A stretch of 64,000 nt of DNA from assembly GCA_023053545.1 (NCBI GenBank), contig JAKZAN010000007.1, positions 1,798,001 through 1,862,000 of the forward strand, written 5' to 3'. A program made the position numbers and the translations under genes. The notes below the pieces were generated by a model, which was given only the letters and a program-made list of their open reading frames with translations, searched no databases and was not told the DNA's origin. This document shows, in pieces, positions 27,219-39,591 of the stretch (its first letter is position 1; every line of letters begins with the position of its first letter). Source of the stretch: Lepidurus packardi (taxonomy: Eukaryota > Arthropoda > Branchiopoda > Notostraca > Triopsidae).

Positions 27219-28271
27219 GTAGACTCACATATTTATCGTTCTCTGCCATCGATGTGTGACCTGTCTTGGGGATGGCGTGGGCAAGTCGCAGGACGAAAAC
27301 ATGCTTTGATCGGTTTCTCAATAGCGCTCCGTGTTGGGGCAAACACGGAGATCAGGCCGCTCGGTCCAGCGCGGTATGATTTTCCCATTGACGAAAGTAC
27401 AAACAGTTGATAGGCTCCATCCCGAAGTCCAGTGTTATCAATTCCTCGAACAGACCCCACACTAACCCTCCTTCCACTGTGTGCACGCTCTAGGGGAATA
27501 TAGCGCATACTAAAGATCAATGCAAATTATTGGTGACAGTTTCAAGACGGAACAAAAGAGGAAACGGCCATGATGTATTGTATGGTTCTTTTGGAGGGGT
27601 CCTATACCAGAACAGGGGCTTATGAAAACTTTAGGGGTTCGCTTTTACATCCCTTACCATTTTTAACAAAAGCTAAAAGGCAATCTCAAGATGGATGTGG
27701 TTGGAGTCCACCCCCGTTCAACCCAAATCATTTCCAGTTCGTGGGCTAGGATCCCGTCACATTCCTCAAGAGTACAATGAAAGGCTAGAGGAGCTCGGGA
27801 ATTGGATTAGATCGTAAAAAAAATAAATAAAAAACATTCCAAGTCAAAGCCTCACGATGTCCAAAAGGCTCTCCGGTTACTGAGCTAGGGAGCTACCATA
27901 TGGACTAGCCCCAGTAACTTTCGTTAATACACACCAAGTGTTGAAGGCTTGTTTGCTCATGTCAATCGCGTGTAACAGGCCAACAAGGGTTTGTAACCGA
28001 CAAGCGGAAGACTTTTTCCCACCCCAGACGCAATCAGCAGAATGAAAACGCCCTTGTGGTTTGTGTTGCCTTTTCGACACGCCAACATTCATCCCAAATA
28101 CTTTTGAAACTACAACAGTCACGGATATATGCAGATTGACGGACAAATACGCGGCTTGGGTTAGCAACCCTGATAGCATTGACTACTACGAAAATGTAAA
28201 TGGTTATTGACTACAACATTTTTTCTTTTCCTACCCTGCAACCCCCCACCCTGGGAATCATTTATGACCAC

Positions 28272-28390
28272 GCCAATAATGACATTATCAGATTAAGATA
28301 AACAATTTAATATTGCAAAGCAAACATGCAACCAATAATAAAATTATCAATAAATTACAATAAACAATTTAATAGTATAAAGCAAAAATG
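28272..28390. repeat. AT-rich tandem duplication, 60-base period
   Basis: Two copies start with ccaataat (28272 and 28332). Both contain attatca, the block ataaacaatttaata and end with aaagcaaacatg or aaagcaaaaatg. They differ by several substitutions and small indels. Confidence 0.8.
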
Positions 28391-30518
28391 TTAAGTTTTA
28401 TACCTTGGCGAAATTTTTAAACTTACAAATACACGATCGGAAATGAAATGCACATTACAATGAACGGAACTGTAACAAAAATACAGTTCTTTGATTCAAA
28501 AATAGGACTTTCTTTTTGCGTGTAATGTTGATCACTTGGCGCTTGTAATACAAGTGACTTTGGGCTACGCTGCATTTGCAACCGCGTCCATTAACCAGGG
28601 TCTCCTTTCTTCCCCTTCCGACCTGGAAGCGCGGTTCAAACTACTGTATCCAGAAACTCCTGCGTTATCTTCAAGTTACGCTATTATGGTGGTCAGTGAT
28701 TTTGTTTACAGAAAACTAAGCCCTTAGAAGCCAAACTCTCAGTAAAGTTAACACAAAGCGAGGGGGCAGCAACAGTGAGTAAAGAGCAAAGTTGCTAGTT
28801 CTAACAATGACGGGTCAATCCCATTTTTTGGGAGCAGGGTAGAGCTGTTGCAAGGCCATAAGCTATCATATAGGCATACCAGATCTGATGGAGTTGATAT
28901 GAAAAATTTCCCCGCTGCGAAGAAAAATCCAAACCCTCCTTATACGAACTTATAGTGCCAGACACAGAAAAGAGCTAACCCAATCATCTTATGCTGTCGA
29001 TTGCCTTCTCGCTGCTTATGAAAAATAGGCGGAATCGTTGACAAAGACCCCCTGTATGGCCGACTCCTTTTCAAACAATTTCGCGGCTATTTCATGGGAG
29101 TTTGAACAGAAAACGCTATTTGATTTTTACACCCTTTCCTGAAAGGATCCTGGACCCAGACCTATACAAGACTGAGCTGCCAGTCATACAAGTTATCTTT
29201 TTTGGGCCGCTGACATGGCTTCCTTGCTAAGGACAATTTACGAGTCCGAAAAGCTCACGGAGAAAGGGAAATTTATTTTCAATTCGACTCGAGTTCCCTT
29301 GTTTGTCAAGTCCCATGCACATGGGTTTCTCAAATGCTCACTGACTTGTGACACTAGTACTTTAAATGACGGACCCCTGCAGTATGTGCAGCCATGACAA
29401 AAAAAAATAAAAAGAAAAAACTCCAGACCTTAGACGCATATTTTAAGGTTCGGAGCCAGGTGCTAATACAGCGCGACTTGAAAAGAGATGCTTTAATATC
29501 CATATCGGTCCCTAATGAACAACTTATCCCATGCGTACGACATACATGAAGGGGACTCTGGTTGCAATAATTTGCATCCTCAACCGAGTGCAGAGGTCAA
29601 CCTCCATCCTTTTTCGTGTAGAAGAATACGGATAGCGCTAAGAGCCAAAGCCTTTTAAAGAAGCAGCAGTTCTGTTGCAGGAGCGATTGCGGGACCTCCC
29701 TGTGATGACTCTGGCCACAGCGCAGTCTTGATTGTGCGCTGATCTATTACAATTATCCAAACAGGTTCCCTTTTTATCCCGACTCTATCCTCTTTGGTAA
29801 GCGTTTGTAAGATCCTTAGCGCATCGATCTATGCAATTTCTTATCAATGGGCCGAGAAGGGTCAGACGGGGAAATTTGTTCCCAAATTTAAAGCCCTGTC
29901 TGCCTGGGAGGTCTCGCACTCTTCGTTTTTCTTTGCTTTTGTCTGAAATGCCTTCTGCTAAAAACTCGTAAGGACAAGAAGCTATATATTTGCATTTTTT
30001 AATGTTCTTTCACCCACCTATACCCTACTATAGCTCGAGCTCTGTTTTTCGTTGTTTTTTTTTTTCTTAAAAAAAACCATTAACGCAATCTCTGCCTTGT
30101 AAACCCGAAGCAAGAAGACGGTTATTTTATGGCATATCAAATTTTTTTCCCCATCACCACCACGTCCATCAACTCCCAGAGGAAAGCAAGACGAACTTCG
30201 GGACTTTGGGGTTAGAGAAAAAAAATTATTAGGCAAAAGGGACTGCGGGGGAATTTACAACAGTTTTCAATGTCTGATGACTCTCGCCTTAACTCATCCA
30301 CTTGAAAATCTTTGGTTTGGGCAGCAAAAGGTTATCCAAACCTTGCAAGTATCTTTCACAAGGCGAATAAGATGCCAAACGTGTCGGTGCCGAGCGATTG
30401 GGAATTATCATTTCCCAAACGGAATGTTCTGTGGAGTGCGTAGAAACTCCCTTGTCGTTCCTAATTTAAGATTTTCCATGTTTTCTTCAAGTCTGGGGCC
30501 AACTCTTCTTTTTTATTT

Positions 30519-30541
30519 CCCCCCCCCCCCCCCACCCCCCC
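30519..30541. repeat. Poly-C tract (C15-A-C7)
   Basis: A near-pure cytosine run interrupted by a single A. Confidence 0.9.
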
Positions 30542-31062
30542 AAAGAATACACTTTGGCTTGTAAAGCATCAGTGTAAACGTGTTGAAAATGCGGACTGGA
30601 AAATCAACATGGGAGCAAAGGGAGAATTTTTTGGCCGCCGTTCAGACGGTTTGCGTGCTTGTTCGTGCTACAGCGTTTTACACGCACATTCATCCGTCGA
30701 CAGGCAAACACCTCGCCTTTTGGTCGCTGCGATTGAAAATCGTTTGCATCCCGACATAGTTTCTGCGTTCCTTTGCAAGACGCAACAGTTTATTATAGTT
30801 TTCATATTTTTTTTATTGCCATTTTGGAACGTGTGTTTCCCGGACAGGTCAAATCATAGCCACAAGAAAGCCTCTCAAGTCGTTGAACATGATTGACAAT
30901 GAGATCTGACACGTGATTTCCCTAATGTGTCACAGTAATATAACTAACCGGACGTTTTGATCCCACTGGGTGTGCGCAGCTTCCACGCCTTGTCACATCT
31001 GATGACAGGTCCGTGACAAGTATTTGTCACGATGACCATTCCGCCATGTGGTGGGTCCCCTT

Positions 31063-31067
<5 letters not shown>

Positions 31068-31093
<26 letters not shown>
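31068..31093. repeat. A26 homopolymer tract
   Basis: Twenty-six consecutive A residues, the longest homopolymer in the window. It could be the relic poly-A tail of a retroposed transcript. I see no target-site duplication or gene-like sequence beside it that would prove this. Confidence 0.9.
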
Positions 31094-31098
<5 letters not shown>

Positions 31099-32878
31099 TT
31101 TTGTAAATCTTTCCAGGGAATGACATTTGGAATAGTGCGCAAAGAAGAGGTAATGACTGTGAAGTACAAGCAAAACAGTTGAATAGGCTCCCCACACAGC
31201 ACGGAGAATTATTTCTCCTTTTATCAATGCGTATACAAACCTGGGACAAAAAGTTGTATGAAATAAATAAAGTCCAATGGGAGGAAATTGGGACCCTGAT
31301 GGTTACTCATATACACAATGAGCATCAGCGCGAGTGACTCGGCGTAAAAGTGTGCGTTTGTGGCTGTGCAGAGGCACGCCAAGCCACAAGAAGGGAGACC
31401 TTTTAGTATATTATGCGACTTGGTCTTATTAAATGGTTCCGTCATGAAAAGCGCCCAGTCCATAAAGGGCATCTGCGAAATGGTGTTGAAAAGGGCCACC
31501 CAGTCTGATGGGTCATAAAGTATCGGTGTGAAGTGGCGGACGGCAAAGGTATTTTGCATAGAATGACCACCAAAGTTGGGCAGCTTGTCCATCAAATAAT
31601 ACTCGCGCACACCATAACTTTATCACTAACTAATGCATTGCATCCCTTCGCCTTTTGCATAATGAAGGAGCCTGCCTTTTCTTGCCCTTTTCGTTTCTTA
31701 TTGGGTTTCTAAACCCGCCTCGCTAAGCCGAGCTCATGATTAAAACAAGGTGTTTGGGGTAGGGAATGAAAGAAAAAAAGAAAAGTAAGTTAATAGAACA
31801 GGCCAGGCCGCCGCACGTCTCTCTTGTCTTTATAAAAACTTGTATTACTTTGCGAACCACGGATGCATAGAGAGCCAGACATGTGATTGGCACGCTTTCC
31901 CCCATACCGCACCTCCCACCATCAGGGCAAAAAGAAAAAAAAATACTAAAAAATAAAACGGCAGAAAAACAATGGAGTGCGAAAGTCTGTTGCCATGTGA
32001 TGTATCTTTTGACTCGGCTGTCACTAAGCAATAGCGGCACATGTTTGATGCATAACGCGTGTCACAAGCCACAGACAAGCAATTACCCTTTTCATCCTGC
32101 TAACACGAGAGAAGATTTTCGCTCGTCAGTTTTACGGGGAAGTGGATGCTTGCAGCTGTCAGTCCTTTGGACAGACGCAACGTGTAAAATTCCTCGCTCT
32201 TTAAGTATATATATATATACTCCCAGAAGAATATAACCGCAAGGGAAAAAAAGGAAAAGCGCTGTCCTGTCTTGGAGACTCCTTTGGACGCGGAAAGTCT
32301 TGTTTGTTTTAAAGGCCTTTTGCTTAATTTTGAGCTCATGCAGAAGGCTTATATGCAAAGAAAAAAGCAAAGTAGAGATCGTTTTTTTAACCCGCCTTTT
32401 TCTCGCTCTTGGCCTGCCCATTAAACAACGGTTTAGTATACCCACGTCACCTCCCATACAATTTACAGAGGCGCATAAATATAATTCCCTTCGGTCTTGG
32501 GCTTGTGAAGCCCCATCAAGGAAGACGGGGTAGGAAAAGCACAGCGATTTGTCTTTACACACACACACACTACCCATATGGCAAAGAAACAGCCTTTTTG
32601 CTTTTAACGTACAGTCACGGCATCCATATTCATATGCTAATCAAGTTTGATGCAGATGTAGAGGCCATTAGAGAACATCTAACTGCCCCATCATACGACA
32701 ACCTTTTCCTGGACTCGGAGCGTTTTATAGTACAGGAAGTGTCAAAGGCTTCCCCCACCACACTTGCCTTTGTCTCACACGCGCATAGAAATCGCCTCAT
32801 TTCCCCACACGCAAATGACACTAACCTCTGTGCACCAGAATATACGCACTCTTCTTTGTCGTTGTTTACTTGCTACAG

Positions 32879-35800
32879 ATCCTTGCGATAATCCAAACCA
32901 TCAAGTCTTGGGCGATCGGCGAAGAAGTCCCATGTACCAACCTAAGAATCCCAGAGACTTGATCTGCGACCGCTTATTGATAGAAGGGTGGTACCGATTC
33001 CAAATCAATAACAGGTAAGACATAAAAAAGGAAGAAGAAGGAAGGCGTGTGCTTTCTAATACTGCGGTACTGCGGGGATGTGGCATACCAAGGGGGTACT
33101 CCACCTTGGAAAAACATTTAGGCTACACGCTTGGCATGCACGCAATGTGTATGGGCCAAAAAAATAGTTTTGCATTAACATACTGTGCATTCCCCCTTTT
33201 TTGTATGCATACGTCTAAAGGTCAGCGGAGATGCCCACGCATTGCGCCCCTGTAAATTACTGCGGGACACAAGCTCCTATTTGGCTCAACCTGGACTGGC
33301 CAGAGGAGCCACATTTACAAGCCTTCTCATCCAAGAATCCGAGCCAACGAAAACTACCAAGTGTCAAATATGAAGAGGGTAATTATACGCTATGCACCGC
33401 TTGGACTGTCCCAGGATTAGAAGAAGACACCGACTGCTGTTTTCTCACCAGTCCCACGACAGTCCGGCAATGCGGAGAATTCTTTGTCTACTACCTAAGG
33501 CCTACCATGGGTTGCCATATGGCGTACTGCGCCGAAGAAAAAGGTTCGACTGAGATCTCCCCAGCACGCGACTTTATGTTTTTCCTGGCTTTTAGAACAA
33601 CACCCGGCGTTTGCGTTCGAAGGGGTTCCACGCATCCGATCAGTCATTGCCGAGAACCTCATATTCCTCAACTGCTCCGTCAAAGTTCCCGCTCAAGTTC
33701 AACTCAGGTAAAATAGGAACATGCCACCCTGATATGGAATCTTGTAAAGCTAAAACGCCGTTGGTTTAAAACACTATCAAGGTTCAATTGGTATAAAGTA
33801 TCCCATACGGACGGATCTCAACTGAAGATCCGCAGTGAGGTCCAAGAAGCTCAGACTTTCGACACTATCGCTCGCAGCCACTTACGGATGGGTGACCAGG
33901 TGTATTGTGAAGTTGAAGCATTGCTGGATCTATTAGCGAACCATTATCAAGTCATCAATCCGTCCACCATTAGCGAGCCCATGGCTCTGGGTTTGCGAAT
34001 AGACCCTGCCCACTTGGAACTCTACGAAGGAGACGTAGCGGATGGAACGAAGCGTCACTCGATTCGAGTTTCGGCTACAGTTCCATTTCTATGCGGACCT
34101 CATGTATCTCCCAACGACTGCCACTTGACGCTCCGTTTCAAGCCCCGGATTCAAGGTACGGGTCCTCCTTTCTGTATAATCAAATTCTAGCAAGGAGGGG
34201 AAAAGGTAACTCTGTTTTATCCTCGTAAACTATTCCATTAGACGCGAGCCCCTTTCGCCCGCCAGACATAGCTCTGTCTGCTTGCACTATTAAATTCAAT
34301 GCTTCGAACTGTTACGAGGATAATTGTGGGCGAGCTGAATTAAATATAGCAGCCATAGCAGACTACTTTGAGGAAGGCCTGGTCAGTACCACCGTTGAAG
34401 TGAGCGTTGAAAGTTATGGCGATCCGTTTTGGCATGGCTACAAAGCGTCCAACATTACCATTCAGGTATGGAGCTTTTTGAGCTCAATGCAATACAAAGA
34501 TTATGCAAACGGTCTTGTAGTAACAAGCTACAATTCAGGTGGTCGACCAGGTGATTAACCAATGTTCCGCCTATACTTCAGGCCATATCATTACGGTCCA
34601 AAATACCCTGCGAACCGTTACCCAAGCGGGGACCTTTAGCTTATATTCAAGTCTTGACGCTCATCCGTGGCGACGTCTCGAAGTAAGCCAAGTGGAAACT
34701 GTTTCTCTTACTTATTTTTTCTTCTTTTTTAAACGATGAAACTTTTTGTTTTCCTTCCTAGGTTTTGGCACACTTCCGACCGTGTCCGAGTGGCCCAAAT
34801 AGCGACAGCCATTCAGCGATAGATGCCTTCTGCATCTGTGGAATCGAAGCCCAGGAGTCTGGTGACAGATTGACGATTGATGGTTGCGATACTGTAAGCC
34901 AGCTGGGTACTAGCTTTAAACGAAAATATCATCCCAACTTGCCTCAAGTCAAGTTAATGACAAGGAATGATACGGCAGCCACCATTCAACCCACAGCACG
35001 TGTCTGGGAATCCCGAAAAGGCAGTCTGCTTCGCGTAAGAAACAAGAAACATTTATAATTTCTACTCACTCACTTAAAAATAATAAAAAAATAATCTGTT
35101 AGATCCTTTTCGGTTCAGGGAACCAAATACGAATTCGACTCGAGCCGTTCGGGCTCTCTGTGTCCATATTCGAATTGTCCCGGAGTAAAAAAATAGAAGG
35201 TTTATGCCATTCCACTGGCCTCGCATGGAAGTACGTAAATCTTGACAAAATCAAGAAAAATGGGGTGGATAAAAAGCTTTGTTCGGTTTGGGTAGAAGTC
35301 GGTCGGGGAGCTCCAATGTAAGAAGCAATGGACCTTCAGTGTCGCCTCCTACCGGAGGAAATCCCGTTTCCAAGCCTTTTTGTTCTTGTTCTGGCTCGGG
35401 TGTTCTGGGCAAAAGGTACACGGCAACCCGTATGACGCAGACGGCCAGTTTTCCCTGCAATCCACTGTACGAAGAGTGCTATTCCAAATGCAAGCCCGAA
35501 GCCTTGCTCCGATTTCAACCATTGCTGAACTACGTGGATATTACTAATGAAGTGCGGCAGCGCGAGGACGCTTCTTCAAGGCTGCACAGCAACAGCATTA
35601 CAGCTCATTCGCCAGAACTTTTTACCTGGCTGCAGTTTAATCACTCGGCACCGGGCTTGGATGAATTGGGTTTTGATTCAGAACTGAAACGCCAAAGAAG
35701 GTATCGAGCACACGCGCCTGGCCCGGATCCGCATTACTTAAGCATGGGTCACGGTGTCCATTGGATTACTGCTGCGGGCCCACAACGGAAAAGACGAGCG

Positions 35801-38800
35801 GCTTTTCAGGAGGAAGTAGACGAAGAAACGAGAGATAATGAGATTCTTGCCTGGGAAAGCGACACTAGCAGCAATTATTTGGGACAAACACAAAGCAGTC
35901 ATTATTTCTGCTCCAATACCCTGGTGAATTCCACCGTGGGCGTCGAGTGCGAAAGGCACTTGGGCGATATCATCACCTTAGCCATCGATATTTGTATTGC
36001 AGGTTAGTTTCCTCTTCCTTATACAAACTCTCACGTTGTAACTCTTGCTGCTTTGCGGAGCTTTCAAGTTTGAAATACTGAACAAACAGTTAAACGCTTA
36101 TCCTATAAAGCTATCTTGTTTCAGATATCCGCCTCCACAACTCGACAGAGTGGGCTGGCTATGCCATGGGCTTGTTAGAAGACGTCTGCGAGCTACAAGT
36201 CGTTAAAAACACTTTACAATGGCCCAAAGATCGATCCGGTCGATTAGTGGCTCCTAAAACTATTGTGGAGATCCTCAACTGTCCGAATGCTTGCTCAGCC
36301 CATGGAGTATGCTTGGAGCACGGGTGCATTTGCCAGCCAGGATTTTATGGTCAAGATTGCGGTCACATGGAAGGTATAATACCAAAAAAGCAAGGTGCCT
36401 TTTTGTGGTACGCGAATGCCAAAAAAGCTGCAATTTTCTTGTTTTAATCAGCTCTGTATATCTAATATCAGGTCTCCTTTTTTAATAGAGCGACCGCCTT
36501 CATTGGCGGCAGGCCAGGATTTATGCGACCGTAGAGTGCGGAATTGTTCGGTGCTCAAAGTACAAGGCCAAGGGTTTATAGACTCGAGTTTTCTTACGTG
36601 TCGATATTGGCAAGGACGCTATCACAAGAACAAATGGACTCGTTTGGGTGCAGCTCGTCTATCTTCCGCCACGTGGCTGACGCTGAACCAAGTTGCGTGT
36701 AACCTACCCATGAATCACGCCGAGGTGCAAGAACTCGCGATTGAAATCGAGGTACAAAGCAATTACATTGGCAACAGGTTCTATTCATGAGTATGCAAAT
36801 TAGATTAGCAACGACGGCCGAACGTTCAGCAAAGGTGTGCTAATGACTATTTACAACGGGAAATGCAGGTCGTGCACGCCGGCTACCCAAGAAAGCCCCC
36901 AACCGCATTGCACGGATCGTGAAGACGTCTGTTATATTCATGACGACTGTTTTGAAGACAGGGAATGGAATTCTGTCAACTCTTGCGAAGCCTGTTTGCT
37001 AGACAGCTTTAGCGAAGGCTGGAGCCCAAATCCAGGTAAACTGTTGGTACGCTTTTTCAAAAGTTAAACACTATAACATGTATCGCTCACAGAAAACCTT
37101 CCGCCCTCTGTTGATGAGGCAACGTTCCAAATTCGTGTTTACGACGGTCAATTACTACGACATCAAATAAGAGCCTCGGACCCCGAAAACGGTACATTAT
37201 CGTACATGCTATTGGACGCCTTGGACTATGTCCCCGATATCCATCTTACACGACAAGGCTTGGTCGAATGGCGTGCCATTTCCAACGCTCTGCAAGTAAC
37301 GACCGTGGAAGAACTCACGGTCCAAGTAACGGACGCGTGTAATTTCAGCACTATTGCCCAGTTACGGATTCAAGTACTGCCTTGCCCTTGTTTGCACAAC
37401 GGCCAGTGCCAAGAAATGCCGCAAAGCCCACACCTGTACATCTGTCACTGTCCAGAAAGTTTCGCAGGTAAAAACTTAAGCCCAATGAGGGGGAAAAGTA
37501 AACCTACCATATACTTTGAAACGATTGTCTTTCTGCAGGATTGCTATGTGAAGAACGAATAGATCATTGCACGCCCAACCCATGCCATAATGCGGGGCAT
37601 TGCTTGTCGACAGGCACCGCCATTAACTTGACTTGCACGTGTTTGCCGCCATTTAGCGGTTCGCGATGTGAACAGCGACGCGACCCGTGTAGCGAACAGC
37701 CGTGCTACCCAGGCGTAGCTTGCACCGCATTACCTTTCCACGGCTTACAAGGAAACGGGACGACGAATCAATTGGGAAACCAATTTAACGTGGACTACGT
37801 ATGCGGCTCATGTCCGCTTGGCATGCAAGGCGACGGCAAAACTTGCACAGGTTCCCTCTTCAACGTTCCTGACTTGAACATGTTCTCAAAAGCCTTTTGT
37901 TTTAATATTTTAGATACAGACGATTGCGCCCGTTCGCCTTGCTATCCAGGTGTCACGTGCTACGATAAGCCGGCCCCGAGCACTGGCTTTTATTGTGGAA
38001 CATGTCCATTGCAAATGACCGGCGACGGAAAGCAATGCTATCGTCTTCCTGAACGAGAGATACCGGCCAAAAAAAAGTGTAAGAAAGGTCATTGCAAGAA
38101 GAAGGGACGGAAACAGTCCAGGATACACGGAGGAGGGTTACTTAGCAGCAGTACAACTCCTGCGACCATTTCAACTCGATCTTGGCTCATAGATGCCGTC
38201 ACTACGGAGACTGCTCAAGACATCGTTTACTTACCAGACAACCGACCCTCGGATAACTCGACCGCCAACCCAGTTTTCGTACGAGTTGTCCCTTACAAAC
38301 CTAGCTCAACAACACCTATGCCTAGAGGTAGGATTTGTTTGCTTCAAGACATTAAAAAAGGCATGAAGCTACGTTTTGATCCAATCCCTAGACGTCCGCT
38401 GCGAGCTGCCATGCGAGAACCGAGGAAGGTGCGTGTTTCCGGGTGTTTGTCGCTGCCGAGTCGGGTACTCCGGTCCGACTTGCTCAGCGCAACAATGTCG
38501 ACCGGCCTGCCGCAACGGAGGTCGTTGCATGGGGCGAAATCGATGCAAATGTCTGCCTGGTACCACGGGAATGCAATGTGAGCTTACAGGTACGTTGAAC
38601 TTAGAATAAGTCACTACCAAATGTGGTAGGTGAATTTTTTTGTTGTTATAAATTTATTACACCTACCTATCTATCTCCAATTTAGAATCTACGTGCCGAC
38701 CCGTTTGCCAAAACGGAGGTGACTGCCTAGCGGGTAATACGTGCTCCTGCTTAAAAGGGTGGACCGGTTCGCGTTGCGAAATACGTAATTATAATAACGC

Positions 38801-39136
38801 AAGAACGCATAAATTCGGTATTAATTTTGAATTTGCGATCGTTAAAACAGCGGTTTGTGATTATCCTTGCCAAAATCATGGCCTTTGCATACGACCAAAT
38901 AAGTGCTCCTGCCTTTCAGGCTACCGGGGCAAACAGTGCCAAAAACGTAAGTGGACAAGATTAAAGCTTTCCCTTTTCTTCTAAACAAATTGTATATAGC
39001 GTCTTGCAAGCCAACATGCCAAAATAGTGGAAAGTGCGTGGGGCCAAACCAATGCGCATGCAAACCCAATTTTGCCGGCCCCCTCTGCGAAAGATTTAAC
39101 GAGATGCCATCAGGGAGACGACCCAGTTGGATATAA
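32879..39136 (+). CDS. VWDE: VWDE-like secreted protein (von Willebrand factor D and EGF domains), 19 exons
   Basis: This is a large extracellular protein of the VWDE type. Exons: 32879-33014, 33221-33543, 33596-33707, 33782-34155, 34242-34465, 34539-34682, 34762-35034, 35103-35230, 35296-36002, 36125-36373, 36489-36777, 36869-37035, 37093-37467, 37539-37850, 37914-38327, 38392-38589, 38686-38784, 38851-38946, 39000-39136. All phases join without a stop. The order is: a cysteine-rich D8C-like domain ([38 protein letters not shown]); Ig/beta-rich segments; a VWD-like domain; a long linker with the furin-type site RKRR; EGF ([19 protein letters not shown]); a cadherin-like module; a standard EGF; two thrombospondin-type EGFs (CYPGV..C..CP..GDG..C); a basic, Ser/Thr-rich linker; then five compact EGFs. 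The family's job is poorly known in invertebrates; vertebrate VWDE is tied to regeneration. Exon 1 is listed separately. The boundaries of exons 8-9 are the least certain. Confidence 0.9.
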
Positions 39137-39217
39137 ATATACAACTTTGTACAAATTGATCTTTTATCCCCATTTACCTGCCTTACATAAACACTGCCGA
39201 TTGAATGTGAATTTTGA

Positions 39218-39223
39218 AATAAA
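39218..39223 (+). terminator. Likely polyadenylation signal of the VWDE-like gene
   Basis: An AATAAA hexamer lies 82 bases after the stop codon of the VWDE-like gene. Confidence 0.6.
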
Positions 39224-39446
39224 CGTATAAATGACAAAATACAATTGCCCTGGCAACACATATACTTCAATATCATCAGTACAAAAGACACTCCGTTATT
39301 GCACACTCAAGTGCTGGTTATCAAAGCTATAAAATGACACGAGTTTAGCATGTAGTATAAAAGAAAATTAGGGATGGCCTGCGTTTGTTGAAGAACAGCT
39401 AGGCTAAGACAAGTATTACATAGGATGAATCTCAAACGATGATTTT

Positions 39447-39452
39447 TTATTC
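39447..39452 (-). terminator. Likely polyadenylation signal of cyclin B
   Basis: TTTATT on the plus strand reads AATAAA on the minus strand, about 140 bases past the cyclin B stop codon. The VWDE-like gene and cyclin B converge here with about 455 bases between their stop codons. Confidence 0.5.
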
Positions 39453-39591
39453 CTTTTCTTATTTTAAAAAGTGAGAGACTGTAAAATTTTTCGCTTGAAA
39501 CCCCCCAGAAAGGGAGGTTTTATACGCTGATTTTCCTACCAGCTACACCAAAATTACCCCTTGGTTTTCGATGGCCCACAACTACAACTAT

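Larger units (their letters stand above)
27219..32878 (+). other. Probable long first intron of the VWDE-like gene, or intergenic DNA
   Basis: Nothing here is recognised as coding. The stretch contains the 60-base tandem duplication at 28272-28390, a C15-A-C7 tract (30519-30541), an A26 tract (31068-31093) and a short TA run near 32205. A 128-codon minus-strand open frame (31224-31610) has no recognisable similarity and is within what chance allows. Confidence 0.45.

Noticed and set aside
31068-31093. A26 run as the poly-A tail of a retrotransposed copy
   Set aside because: No gene-like sequence before it and no target-site duplication could be identified.
31224-31610. 128-codon minus-strand open frame inside the presumed VWDE intron
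   Set aside because: No family resemblance and no ATG-plus-splice context; its length is within chance expectation.
32092-32577. 161-codon minus-strand open frame
   Set aside because: Built over AT runs and a TA repeat, with low-complexity Phe/Leu/Ile segments and no recognisable domain.
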